The notes under the pieces were generated by a model. It ran no database searches. It saw only the letters and a program-made list of their open reading frames with translations, and was not told the DNA's origin. Made by a program: the position numbers and the translations under genes. DNA of 64,000 nt from Pseudomonadota bacterium (GTDB lineage: Bacteria > Pseudomonadota > Alphaproteobacteria > Rhizobiales > Xanthobacteraceae): positions 121,269 through 185,268 of the forward strand of contig JAFAGM010000091.1 in NCBI GenBank assembly GCA_023422775.1, read 5' to 3'. Of the stretch, positions 34,102 through 42,696 are shown in pieces. The stretch's first letter is position 1. The number at the start of each line of letters is the position of its first letter.

Positions 34102-34145
34102 TTCTGCCTTCCGCTATGCCCAGTCAGTGACAGTACCGGCCGCTC

Positions 34146-35915
34146 ATGTACTCGCGTAACCGTGGTGAAACCCCAGCGTCTGGCCAAAGATCGCTGGTGG
34201 GACTGATTCCAGGGCGATCCGCGTTGGCGTGGATCGTCGCCTTTGGCGTGTCGATCAACATGCTGCTTCTGGTCCTGCCCCTCTATTCCATCGAAGTGTT
34301 CGACCGGGTGATCAGCAGCGGCAGCGTCGAGACCCTCGTTGGCCTCACCATCATTGCTGTAGCAGCCCTGGCCTTCAGCGCTGCATTCGACACGCTGCGC
34401 AGCCGGCTGCTCAGTCGCTTCGCAGTCAGATTCGAGCGATATCTTGCTCCCATCGTGCTTGAAGGCACGATCGTCGGCGCCGCCAACCGGGGCGACAGCG
34501 GGGCGCAGGATCTTGCGAAGCTGCGCGAGTTGAGAACGTTCCTGTCCGGCACAACGGTCGTAGCGCTGCTCGACGCTCCCTTCCTTCCGGCATTCGTTCT
34601 CATTCTCTTCTTCCTGCACCCCTGGTACGGCGTGATTGCGCTGATCGGAACGGCAATTCTGCTCATCATGGGCATTGCCAGCCGCTGGATCGCCCGCCGC
34701 GAGATCGCGCAGGCGCACCAGGCCGCGCAGAAGACCCAGGCTACCCTCGACGGTATCGTCCGGCATTCCAGCCTCGTGCGTGCAATGGGCTGGACCAGAG
34801 GCGCCATCCGCGAATTCATGGAGCTCAACGATCAGGCCTTGTCGCCGGTGGTTCGGGCCAGTGAACGCGTCTATGCCATTGGCGCGGTGGCCCGCATGGT
34901 AAGAACCATATTGCAGGTTTCCGCGATCGCCGCGGGCGCCTGGCTCGTGCTACAGAATGAAGTGCTGGCGGGTAGTCTGATTGCGAGCTCGATCCTGATC
35001 GCCCGCACACTGCAGCCGATGGAGGGCCTGACCTCGGCATGGCGCGCCCTCGCATCCGCGCACGAGGCCTGGAAGCAGGTTCAGGCGGCCGCGGCGCCGA
35101 TCCTCGTTCGAGAGCGGCATACGCTGCTGCCGGTTCCGTCCGGCAGGCTCGAAGTGAAGCGGGTGACCTATCGGATGGCCACGGTGCAGCGTCCGATCCT
35201 CGCGGGCGTCTCGTTTGAATGCCAGCCTTCCGAGATCATTGTCGTTATTGGTCCGACGGGCGCAGGAAAATCGACCTTGCTGCGCCTGATGGCGGGGCTG
35301 GAACGACCGGGCGGCGGCACGATCCGGCTGGACAGCGCAGCCTTGAACGACTGGGATCCCGACCAGCTTGGGCAGTTTGTCGGCTATCTTCCTCAGGACG
35401 TGCAGCTTCTGGGCGGCACCGTGGCCGAAGCCATCGCCGGCTTTGACGGACATGCGCGGGACGAGGACATCGTTGCCGCCGCCGTGCTCGCGCAGGCGCA
35501 TGAGATGATCCTGTCTCTGCCGGCCGGCTATCAGACCGAAATAGGGCGCGATGGCAACAAGCTTTCCGGTGGCCAGCGCCAGCGTATCGGTCTTGCCCGT
35601 GCGTTCTTCGGCAATCGCAAACTGATCCTGCTGGACGAGCCGAACGCCAACCTTGACCCCGATGGCGAGCATGCACTTTGTTCCGCCATCGAGCAGGCCA
35701 AAGCGCGTGGCGCGACCGTGGTGATTGTCACGCATCGGCCCCAGCTATTGACCATCGCCGATGCGGTACTCCTCCTGAGAGACGGCGCGCAGCTCGCTTT
35801 CGGGCCGCCTGCTGAAGTTCTTCGCCCGCCCGTCACCTCATCCGCCCCGAAGCCGCAGATCGTCCGCCATCATCCCGAACCCCAAAAACTGACCGCGGGG
35901 GGGACTGGTCGATGA
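34146..35915 (+). CDS. Type I secretion ABC transporter/permease (PrtD family)
   Basis: 589 residues. An N-terminal membrane domain with about six segments (for example WIVAFGVSINMLLLVLPLY and AFVLILFFLHPWYGVIALIG) is followed by the nucleotide-binding domain: Walker A GPTGAGKST, signature LSGGQRQRIGLARA, Walker B LILLDEPNANLD and switch His in VTHRP. There is no N-terminal C39 peptidase domain, so cargo is exported without leader processing. Exports RTX proteins in one step with the fusion protein and an outer-membrane TolC. It overlaps the fusion-protein gene by ATGA. A TolC gene is not nearby. Confidence 0.93.
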   Translation: MYSRNRGETPASGQRSLVGLIPGRSALAWIVAFGVSINMLLLVLPLYSIEVFDRVISSGSVETLVGLTIIAVAALAFSAAFDTLRSRLLSRFAVRFERYLAPIVLEGTIVGAANRGDSGAQDLAKLRELRTFLSGTTVVALLDAPFLPAFVLILFFLHPWYGVIALIGTAILLIMGIASRWIARREIAQAHQAAQKTQATLDGIVRHSSLVRAMGWTRGAIREFMELNDQALSPVVRASERVYAIGAVARMVRTILQVSAIAAGAWLVLQNEVLAGSLIASSILIARTLQPMEGLTSAWRALASAHEAWKQVQAAAAPILVRERHTLLPVPSGRLEVKRVTYRMATVQRPILAGVSFECQPSEIIVVIGPTGAGKSTLLRLMAGLERPGGGTIRLDSAALNDWDPDQLGQFVGYLPQDVQLLGGTVAEAIAGFDGHARDEDIVAAAVLAQAHEMILSLPAGYQTEIGRDGNKLSGGQRQRIGLARAFFGNRKLILLDEPNANLDPDGEHALCSAIEQAKARGATVVIVTHRPQLLTIADAVLLLRDGAQLAFGPPAEVLRPPVTSSAPKPQIVRHHPEPQKLTAGGTGR

Positions 35916-37246
35916 GGCAGGGTCCGGATTGCAGGGCTGTCGTTGCGCGCAAGGAGCGGCCGCGATCCGACATGCGGCGGATCATCGGATGGGGATGCGT
36001 TCTGCTCATCCTGCAATTCTGCGGCTTCGGCGTCTGGGCCACGACGGTTCCGCTACGCGGCGCGGTCGTTGCGCCGGGGGTCATCAAGGTTCATTCGAAG
36101 CGCAAGGCCGTCCAGCATCTCGAGGGAGGGATAATAAAGTCGATTCTCGTCAGGGAAAACGATCAGGTGAAGACCGGTCAGGTCATCGCGCGGCTTGACA
36201 CCACGCAGATCGAAGCAACGCTCGGCTCGCTTGCGACAAGATACTTCGCGGCTCTTGCGATGGAGGCGCGGCTGGCTGCGGAACAGACCCGAGCCGAATC
36301 GATCTCGTTTCCCGACGAGCTGAAGAAGAACGCGGGCAATGCGTCGGCGCGTATCGCCATGCAGACTCAGGAAGCCGAGTTTGCAGCGCGGCTGGCCGCG
36401 ATCGAGAACGAGCGCAAGATGATCGATCAGCAGATGCTGCAATTGACGGACTCGATCCGAGGCCTCGAGGCCAACACCAAAGGGGTCGAGCAACAACTCA
36501 AATTGTTGCAGGAAGAGATAGCCGATACGAGCTACCTGCTGGCGAAGGGCCTTGCCCGAAAGCCCCGCCTGCTGGCTTTGAAACGGGCCGAGGCCGACGC
36601 CAGCGGACAGATCGACCGCAACTCGGCGTCGGTGGCGGAGATGAAGAGCAGGATGGCGGAGCTGGAGGGCAGGCGTCGGCAGCTCGGCTTCAATCAGAAT
36701 CAGGAAGTCGCCAGGCAGCAGCATGCGACGAGCGAGGAGGTCGGCGATCTCCGGCATCGAATTGCCGCCTTGCGCGACCAGCTTCGTCGATCCGAATTGC
36801 GCGCCCCGGAGAGTGGAAAGATCGTCGGCCTCAAAACGCGGGATCTCAGTGCCGTGCTTGCACCCCGCGAAACCCTCCTGGAGATTGTTCCGACGGAAGA
36901 CCGGCTTGTCATCGAAGCGTCATTGAGACCAATGGATCGGGAAGAAGTTCATGCCGGGCAGACTGCGCGCGTGCGTGTTCACGCGACGAATATTCGTCGC
37001 CGGCCGATGCTCGATGGAAGGGTCGTGGCTGTAGCGGCAGACGCGCTGACCGACGCCAAGAGCGGCGTTACGTCTTACATGGCGGAGGTCGAACTCGATG
37101 TCGACGCGCCGACAGGCGCGTATATGTCATCGTTGCTGCCCGGAATGCCTGTTGAAATATTTGTTGAAACCGGAGAAAGAACTTTTGCCCAATATTTGCT
37201 GCAGCCTATGGAACTGCGCATCAATCGTGCGTTTAGGGAGCATTAG
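35912..37246 (+). CDS. Type I secretion membrane-fusion protein (HlyD/PrtE family)
   Basis: 444 residues from ATG 35912. A short cytoplasmic end (about 1-21) with an arginine-rich stretch, one membrane segment (GWGCVLLILQFCGFGVWA), then barrel and lipoyl halves (VHSKRKAVQHLEGGIIKSIL, and APESGKIVGLKTRDLSAVLAPRETLLEIVP shortened) flanking long coiled coils (about 140-280). It bridges the ATPase to an outer-membrane channel. Translational coupling to the ATPase by overlap supports fixed stoichiometry. Confidence 0.92.
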   Translation: MRQGPDCRAVVARKERPRSDMRRIIGWGCVLLILQFCGFGVWATTVPLRGAVVAPGVIKVHSKRKAVQHLEGGIIKSILVRENDQVKTGQVIARLDTTQIEATLGSLATRYFAALAMEARLAAEQTRAESISFPDELKKNAGNASARIAMQTQEAEFAARLAAIENERKMIDQQMLQLTDSIRGLEANTKGVEQQLKLLQEEIADTSYLLAKGLARKPRLLALKRAEADASGQIDRNSASVAEMKSRMAELEGRRRQLGFNQNQEVARQQHATSEEVGDLRHRIAALRDQLRRSELRAPESGKIVGLKTRDLSAVLAPRETLLEIVPTEDRLVIEASLRPMDREEVHAGQTARVRVHATNIRRRPMLDGRVVAVAADALTDAKSGVTSYMAEVELDVDAPTGAYMSSLLPGMPVEIFVETGERTFAQYLLQPMELRINRAFREH

Positions 37247-37290
37247 GTCGCCGGTATGAGTCCGGCTGCGTATTTTTACGGGAGGCGCCC

Positions 37291-38511
37291 GTGCATCAGA
37301 ATAGCAAAAAATTGGTATTCAGGCAGAGTGGTCGCGCCGAGCGCGGCGAATCTTTTCAGAACGCCGACGAGCCCCAGACGGGACAGCCTGCGGAGCAAGG
37401 TCCGAACCAGAGCGCGATGGAATATTTTGGCAAGGCTGTTGCCGAACTTTTCGATTGCCACAGTTGCTATGTCGCGGTCATGTCACGTCCGAGCGGGGCG
37501 GAGCTTGAAGAGGCAGGAGTCGGACACGCTACAATCGATCCGTCGTGCGCCACGACTGTCGCGCGAATTGCCCGCAAGGCCGCCGGAGCAGATTGCGCTT
37601 TGCTCGAACGCGTCAATGCGCGCACCAGCTTTGTGCGGAAACTGATCGGCTCCGAGCCTGGAACGAGCAGGCATTCGGTCATAGGCAGGTTCGCCTCCCG
37701 AGACGGGTCGACCGTGGTGTTTGTAGCGGGGTGGCGGCAGGCTCCGCTATCCCGGGCGGAGATTCCCTGCCTCGTGCGCGCGGTGCACGCGGTTTGGGAG
37801 ACAGCGCATTCCGTTACGCAGCGGCTGCCTGATCGACATTCGGAGGCTGAAAGCTGGCTGGAAAAACTGGCTTTTCCTGCCCTCATCGTGGATGAGGATC
37901 TGCACGTTCATGAAGTCAATCGCAGTGGACGGGCGCTGCTGGCAAAGGGCGAACTCATCAAGGCGGATGGCGGCAGGCTCGCCGGGTCCAGCGGGCCGGT
38001 AACCGAGAGTTTAAGGGAGGCGGTTCGGGAGGCGCTGAATCCCGGGCCCGGTCAGGTCTGGTTGAACACCACCGTGTCGCTGTCGACGGACCACCAGCAG
38101 TTTGCCTTCGCCAAGATCGGGGCCGCACCCGCGCATTGCGACGCGGGGAAAGCGCTGGTCATCGTGCCGCAATTCGATGAAGTGCTGGGAGCGCACCGCA
38201 TTGCATCAGCTTTCGGCTTGAACTGGGCCGAGGAACGAATCATTGCCCGCATTCTTCAATTCCAATGTCCACGAGATATCGGAGCTGACCTGCGGTTGAC
38301 CGAGGCAACGGTAAGAACCTACACCAAGCGCATCATGCTCAAGCTGGGGATCAATCGGCAGGCAGAGTTCTTCCTGCTCTATCACCTCACGCAATCGCCA
38401 TTCGGCGCCGGGGGGCGTGAGAAGGCCGTCGGCCCGGCGTCATCGGATTGCCGGTTGAACGACGACGGCGAGGAGGATCTTTACGCAGCCGGCAAGCGGC
38501 CGCCGAACTGA
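37291..38511 (+). CDS. LuxR-type transcription regulator of the RTX cluster
   Basis: 406 residues. GTG 37291 is chosen because GGGAGG lies five bases upstream. The N-terminal third resembles a GAF-like sensor (about 50-175), the middle contains a PAS-like segment (FPALIVDEDLHVHEVNRSGRALL), and the C-terminus is a LuxR/GerE helix-turn-helix (FGLNWAEERIIARILQF and LTEATVRTYTKRIMLKLGINRQAE). There is no acyl-homoserine-lactone binding domain signature. It is 44 bp after the fusion protein and overlaps the M23 gene by one base. It probably controls this cluster (inference); the signal is unknown. Confidence 0.8.
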   Translation: MHQNSKKLVFRQSGRAERGESFQNADEPQTGQPAEQGPNQSAMEYFGKAVAELFDCHSCYVAVMSRPSGAELEEAGVGHATIDPSCATTVARIARKAAGADCALLERVNARTSFVRKLIGSEPGTSRHSVIGRFASRDGSTVVFVAGWRQAPLSRAEIPCLVRAVHAVWETAHSVTQRLPDRHSEAESWLEKLAFPALIVDEDLHVHEVNRSGRALLAKGELIKADGGRLAGSSGPVTESLREAVREALNPGPGQVWLNTTVSLSTDHQQFAFAKIGAAPAHCDAGKALVIVPQFDEVLGAHRIASAFGLNWAEERIIARILQFQCPRDIGADLRLTEATVRTYTKRIMLKLGINRQAEFFLLYHLTQSPFGAGGREKAVGPASSDCRLNDDGEEDLYAAGKRPPN

Positions 38512-39539
38512 TGCGCAAGCCGCCTGCGATGACCCGGGACTTCAACTGCGGTGCGACTATTCCCAGGGCCCTGGCCTTTGTGGCGGCGCTGGGGTTTTCT
38601 TCCGATGTGCTCGGCCAGGGTATTCAATTGGGAATGCCGATCGCCTGCGAGGCTGGCCGGACCTGCTACATCCAGAATTACACTGACGCCGACCCGTCCG
38701 CGTCAGCGCGAGACTTCAAATGCGGCACGCGGACGTATGACGGCCATAACGGGACCGACTTTCGCTTGCCGTCGCTGGCTCCGCAAAGGGCGGGCGTGGA
38801 AGTCCTCGCTTCCGCAAGCGGCCGCGTTCTTCGCACCCGTGACGGCGAGGCGGACGGCGCCTTTGGCAAATCAGCGCGCGAAGCCGTTCGCGACGTCGAA
38901 TGCGGCAATGGCGTCGTGATCGAACATCCGGAGCACTGGGAAACCCAGTATTGCCACATGGCCAAGGGCAGCCTTGTGGTGAAGCCGGGAGATCCGGTCA
39001 AGGCCGGACAGCCGCTTGGCCGCGTCGGTCTCTCGGGGTTGACCGAATATCCTCATCTGCATTTCACGGTCAGGCATAACGGAGCGGTCGTCGATCCTTT
39101 CGCCCATGGCGCTGCTGCCGGTTCCTGCGGAAGCGGCGAGTCGCTATGGCAACCCGCGCTTCACCAGCAACTCGCTTATCAGGAGCGCGCTATTCTGAAC
39201 GCCGGCTTCGCCGGCGGCCCGGTGACGATGGAGCACATCGAGGATGGAAGTGCGGGCAAGCAACTGCCGTCTGCCAGTGCGGAGGCGATCGTTGTCTTTG
39301 TTCGCGCCATCGGGCTGAAGACGGGCGACGCACAACACCTCGCGATCAGGGACCCGGCCGGCAAGGTCGTCGCGGAAAATCGATCCCCGCAACTTCAGTC
39401 GAACAAGGCGCAGTTCATGTTGTTTACCGGCAGAAAGCGCCCGTCGACCGGCTGGGAACGCGGCACTTACAAGGCCACGTATGTCGTCGAGCACGACGGC
39501 CGGGTCGTCCTGTCGAAGGACATGGAACTCCCCCTTTAG
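38511..39539 (+). CDS. M23 family metallopeptidase (LytM-like)
   Basis: 342 residues from ATG 38511, whose A is the last base of the upstream TGA. A signal-like hydrophobic stretch (IPRALAFVAALGFSSDVLG, about 15-35) targets it to the periplasm. The zinc-site residues are H and D in HNGTDFR and the HLHF motif (PHLHFTV), with GNGVVIEH between, all as in M23 endopeptidases. A further beta-rich region (about 245-342) follows. M23 enzymes cut peptidoglycan cross-links. As last gene of the RTX block it could open the wall for secretion or remodel the envelope; this is inference. Confidence 0.87.
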   Translation: MRKPPAMTRDFNCGATIPRALAFVAALGFSSDVLGQGIQLGMPIACEAGRTCYIQNYTDADPSASARDFKCGTRTYDGHNGTDFRLPSLAPQRAGVEVLASASGRVLRTRDGEADGAFGKSAREAVRDVECGNGVVIEHPEHWETQYCHMAKGSLVVKPGDPVKAGQPLGRVGLSGLTEYPHLHFTVRHNGAVVDPFAHGAAAGSCGSGESLWQPALHQQLAYQERAILNAGFAGGPVTMEHIEDGSAGKQLPSASAEAIVVFVRAIGLKTGDAQHLAIRDPAGKVVAENRSPQLQSNKAQFMLFTGRKRPSTGWERGTYKATYVVEHDGRVVLSKDMELPL

Positions 39540-39683
39540 CCGCAAGCCGCCGGTCTCCGGCGCCTCTGGTTTGGGCCAGGGCAAGCCGCCGACCGGTGCC
39601 GATATGGCCGCCTGACCCCTCGGATCGCCTGATTGGTTGCCGGAATGACCTCGTCCCGCTATAGGGCGTGAAGAGGTGAAACC

Positions 39684-40499
39684 ATGGCCGATATGCGGTT
39701 GATCGTTGCGGGTGCCGGCGGACGGATGGGACGCGCCCTGGTCCGGGTCATTTCGGAGACACCGGGCGCGGTGCTGGCAGGTGCACTGGAGGCACCGGGG
39801 TCGGACCTGCTGGGCAAGGATTCCGGTGTGCTCGCCGGCCTGCCGGCCAATGACGTCAAACTCTCGGCCGACCTGTGGGAACTGTCGGCGAACGCGGACG
39901 GCATTCTCGATTTTACCGTTCCTGCGGCGACCATCGCCAATGTCGCGATTGCCGCCCAGCGCGGGATGATCCACGTCATCGGCACCACCGGGCTGTCCGA
40001 ATCCGACATGGCTGTCATCAAGAGCGTGACCTCCCGCGCCACCGTGGTCCAATCCGGCAACATGAGCCTTGGCGTCAATCTCCTCGCCGCGCTGGTCAAG
40101 CGCGTCGCTCAGTCGCTGGACGAGAACTTCGATATCGAAATCCTCGAGATGCATCACAAGGCGAAGATCGATGCGCCGTCGGGCACCGCGTTCCTGCTCG
40201 GCGAAGCCGCCGCCGCGGGCCGTGGTGTCGACCTGCACGCCCGCTCCGCACGTGGCCGCGACGGCGTGACCGGCGCCCGGCGGCCCGGCGATATCGGCTT
40301 TGCGTCGCTGCGCGGCGGCACCGCCGCCGGCGATCACAGCGTGATCTTCGCAGGTCCCTATGAACGCATCACGCTTTCGCACCACGCCGAGGATCGCCTG
40401 ATCTTCGCGCATGGCGCGCTGAAAGCGGCACTTTGGGCTCACGGCAAGAAGCCCGGTCTCTACTCGATGGCCGATGTGCTGGGACTGCCCGAAAGCTGA
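39684..40499 (+). CDS. dapB: 4-Hydroxy-tetrahydrodipicolinate reductase DapB
   Basis: 271 residues. Catalyses the NAD(P)H-dependent step to tetrahydrodipicolinate in lysine and diaminopimelate synthesis. The nucleotide-binding loop is VAGAGGRMGRAL, the substrate motif MHHKAKIDAPSGTA, and GTTGLSESDM follows the fold. ATG 39684 has GAGGTG six bases upstream. gpmA follows after 32 bp on the same strand. Confidence 0.96.
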   Translation: MADMRLIVAGAGGRMGRALVRVISETPGAVLAGALEAPGSDLLGKDSGVLAGLPANDVKLSADLWELSANADGILDFTVPAATIANVAIAAQRGMIHVIGTTGLSESDMAVIKSVTSRATVVQSGNMSLGVNLLAALVKRVAQSLDENFDIEILEMHHKAKIDAPSGTAFLLGEAAAAGRGVDLHARSARGRDGVTGARRPGDIGFASLRGGTAAGDHSVIFAGPYERITLSHHAEDRLIFAHGALKAALWAHGKKPGLYSMADVLGLPES

Positions 40500-40531
40500 A
40501 TCGACTTCTCGAAAAGAAAACGGAATTCTAA

Positions 40532-41155
40532 ATGAGCGATCGTCTTCTCGTGCTCGTGCGCCATGGCCAGAGCGAATGGAATTTGAAGAACCTGTTCACC
40601 GGCTGGAAGGATCCTGATCTCACCGAGCAGGGCATCACCGAGGCCAGGGAGGCCGGCCGCAAGCTGAAAGCTCAGGGTCTGTCGTTCGACAAAGCCTTCA
40701 CCTCTGATCTCACCCGCGCCCAGCATACGCTCAAGCTGCTGCTCGAAGAGATCGGGCAGACCGGACTGCCGACGACGAGGGATCTCGCGCTCAACGAGCG
40801 TGACTACGGCGATCTCTCGGGCCTCAACAAGGATGACGCCCGCAAGAAGTGGGGCGAAGACCAGGTGCTGATCTGGCGCCGTTCGTATGACGTGCCGCCG
40901 CCCGGCGGCGAGAGCCTGAAGGATACGCTGGCGCGCACGCTGCCCTATTACGTCAAGGAGATATTGCCCGGCGTGCTTCGCGGCGAGCGCACGCTGGTCG
41001 CCGCCCACGGCAATTCGCTGCGCGCGCTGATCATGGTGCTGGAGAAGCTTTCGCCGGAGCAGATTCTGAAACGCGAACTCGCAACCGGCGTGCCGGTGAT
41101 CTACCGGCTCAATGCGGATTCGACGGTGGCGTCGAAGGTCGATCTGGCGGCGTGA
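40532..41155 (+). CDS. gpmA: 2,3-Bisphosphoglycerate-dependent phosphoglycerate mutase GpmA
   Basis: 207 residues. Interconverts 3- and 2-phosphoglycerate. The phosphohistidine motif LVRHGQSEWN is at the N-terminus, the catalytic Glu lies in LNERDYGDLSG, and the second histidine in VAAHGNSLRA. Shorter than the E. coli enzyme, as is usual in alphaproteobacteria. Followed by a symmetric hairpin and the convergent ada-like gene. Confidence 0.94.
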   Translation: MSDRLLVLVRHGQSEWNLKNLFTGWKDPDLTEQGITEAREAGRKLKAQGLSFDKAFTSDLTRAQHTLKLLLEEIGQTGLPTTRDLALNERDYGDLSGLNKDDARKKWGEDQVLIWRRSYDVPPPGGESLKDTLARTLPYYVKEILPGVLRGERTLVAAHGNSLRALIMVLEKLSPEQILKRELATGVPVIYRLNADSTVASKVDLAA

Positions 41156-41188
41156 GTTCCGGGCTGCCCGAAGGGGCGAACCCGGAAC
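41156..41188. terminator. Bidirectional terminator-like hairpin between gpmA and ada
   Basis: Arms GTTCCGGG (41156-41163) and CCCGGAAC (41181-41188) with an inner GCCC/GGGGC pairing, placed between two convergent genes. There is no clear T-run on either side. Confidence 0.45.
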
Positions 41189-41200
41189 GACAATCGGGAA

Positions 41201-42097
41201 TCAGTGGATTCCCACCTGGCCGGCTTCCCAGCCGAGCATCGCCTGTTTCCGCGTGATGCCCCAGTGATAGCCGGTCAGCGCGCCGCCCTTGCCGAGCGCG
41301 CGGTGGCACGGCACCACGAACGACACCGGATTGCGGCCGACGGCGGCGCCGACCGCGCGCGAGGCCTTCGGCTTGCTGATCTTGTTGGCGATATCCGAGT
41401 AGCAGACCGCGCGGCCCATCGGGATCTTCAGCAGCGTCTCCCACACCCGCACCTCGAAGTCGGTGCCGATCAACACCACGCGCAGCGGCTGGTCGGGCCG
41501 CCAAAGCTTCGTGTCGAAGATGCGTTGCGCGAGCCCTGCGGTGCCGTCGTGATCCTCCACATAGGTCGCGTTCGGCCAGCGCCGCTTCATGTCGGCGAAG
41601 GCCTGCGGTTCCTCGCCAGGATCGGCAAAGGCGAGGCCCGCCAGGCCGCGGCCGCTGGCGATCACGATCGCTGTGCCGAAGGGCGAGCCATGGAAGCCGT
41701 AGCGCAGCGTCATGCCGGCGCCGCCGTTCTTCCATTCGCCGGGCGACATCGCCTCATGGGTGACGAACAGATCATGCAGCCGGCCTGGCCCTGAAAGGCC
41801 TGAGTCGAGCGCGGCATCGAGCACGCTGGCGGAATCGCGCAGCAGACCCTTGGCATGGTCGAGCGTCAGCGCCTGCATGAAGGCCTTTGGCGTCAGCCCC
41901 GCCCAGCGGCGGAACAGGTGATGCAGTTCGTCCGGCGTCACGGCGGCGGCATCCGCCATCGCCTCGATGGTCGGCTGCGCGCGCCAATGCTCCGAGATGA
42001 AGGCGATCGCGCGGCGCACCGAGTCGTAATCGCGCAGCGCGGCGTTCTGGGGGCCCGGCCTGGTCAAGCGGTGGTCATGTATGGCAAGTGTCATCAT
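41201..42097 (-). CDS. AraC-HTH / O6-methylguanine-DNA methyltransferase (Ada-like, no N-terminal domain)
   Basis: 298 residues from ATG 42097; ATG 42118 would add seven. The N-terminal half carries an AraC-type helix-turn-helix (PTIEAMADAAAVTPDELHHLFRRWAGLTP, here abbreviated, and ALDSGLSGPGRLHDLF), the C-terminal half the methyltransferase with FEVRVWETLLKIPMG and the acceptor cysteine in VVPCHRALG. The phosphotriester-repair domain of E. coli Ada, with its Cys38 switch, is missing. It therefore probably repairs O6-methylguanine but cannot sense damage in the classical way. Confidence 0.88.
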   Translation of the reverse strand: MMTLAIHDHRLTRPGPQNAALRDYDSVRRAIAFISEHWRAQPTIEAMADAAAVTPDELHHLFRRWAGLTPKAFMQALTLDHAKGLLRDSASVLDAALDSGLSGPGRLHDLFVTHEAMSPGEWKNGGAGMTLRYGFHGSPFGTAIVIASGRGLAGLAFADPGEEPQAFADMKRRWPNATYVEDHDGTAGLAQRIFDTKLWRPDQPLRVVLIGTDFEVRVWETLLKIPMGRAVCYSDIANKISKPKASRAVGAAVGRNPVSFVVPCHRALGKGGALTGYHWGITRKQAMLGWEAGQVGIH

Positions 42098-42152
42098 GGG
42101 ATCTGATCTAGGCTTCATCCGAGGTCCAAACCACCCGATTTCAGACAAGCCA

Positions 42153-42674
42153 TCAGTTGATCGGATTATACGTGATGCCGCGTTTGGCGGTCTGCAACGC
42201 AGCCAGTAAGGTTTTGGCAAAGCTCGCTTTTTCGTCCGGCCCCAGGAAATGCCCGATGGAGAAGCGTCGGCCGCGGGAGACCAGATAGAGCCGCTCGATG
42301 CCGAATTCGGGGTCGCCGGTCTGCTCGAGCTGCACCCAGAGCGGATTGAGCGTCCATTCCATGACGTCGCCGCGATGACTGACCCTGCGCACGCGCAATT
42401 CCGACGGCGTCATCACGATGTCCTCGGTGGCATTGGCGCTGCGGAAGTTGGCCCGGAAGGCCCAGTAGATCACCAGCACGTCGAGCCCGAAAAGGCCGAG
42501 CACCGGCCATGCGCCCATCAGGCAGAACGAGATGCCGGCGACGAAGCTGACGATGCCGATGAAGCTCATCAGCACCGTGAAGCCGGTGCGGCTCAGCGAG
42601 CGATGCGGCGTCACCCGCGCCGAGAACAGTGTCGGCTGGTCAAGCGCCGGATCAAAGTCGTTGCCTGCTGTCAT
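42153..42674 (-). CDS. DUF2244 membrane protein
   Basis: 173 residues. The two membrane segments form one hairpin (FTVLMSFIGIVSFVAGISF and LGLFGLDVLVIYWAF shortened), flanked by a cytoplasmic N-terminal part and a C-terminal beta-rich domain (LRVRRVSHRGDVMEWTL, WVQLEQTG). DUF2244 genes lie next to nth in many rhizobia, as here. Function is unknown. Divergent from nth with start codons only 22 bp apart. Confidence 0.86.
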   Translation of the reverse strand: MTAGNDFDPALDQPTLFSARVTPHRSLSRTGFTVLMSFIGIVSFVAGISFCLMGAWPVLGLFGLDVLVIYWAFRANFRSANATEDIVMTPSELRVRRVSHRGDVMEWTLNPLWVQLEQTGDPEFGIERLYLVSRGRRFSIGHFLGPDEKASFAKTLLAALQTAKRGITYNPIN

Positions 42675-42696
42675 GGCGTATCAGTATATCCCGATC

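Noticed and set aside
37256..37645. Alternative frame before the LuxR-type gene
   Set aside because: Lacks a ribosome-binding site, has arginine/serine-rich shadow composition and no homology; the GTG 37291 frame has both signal and domains.
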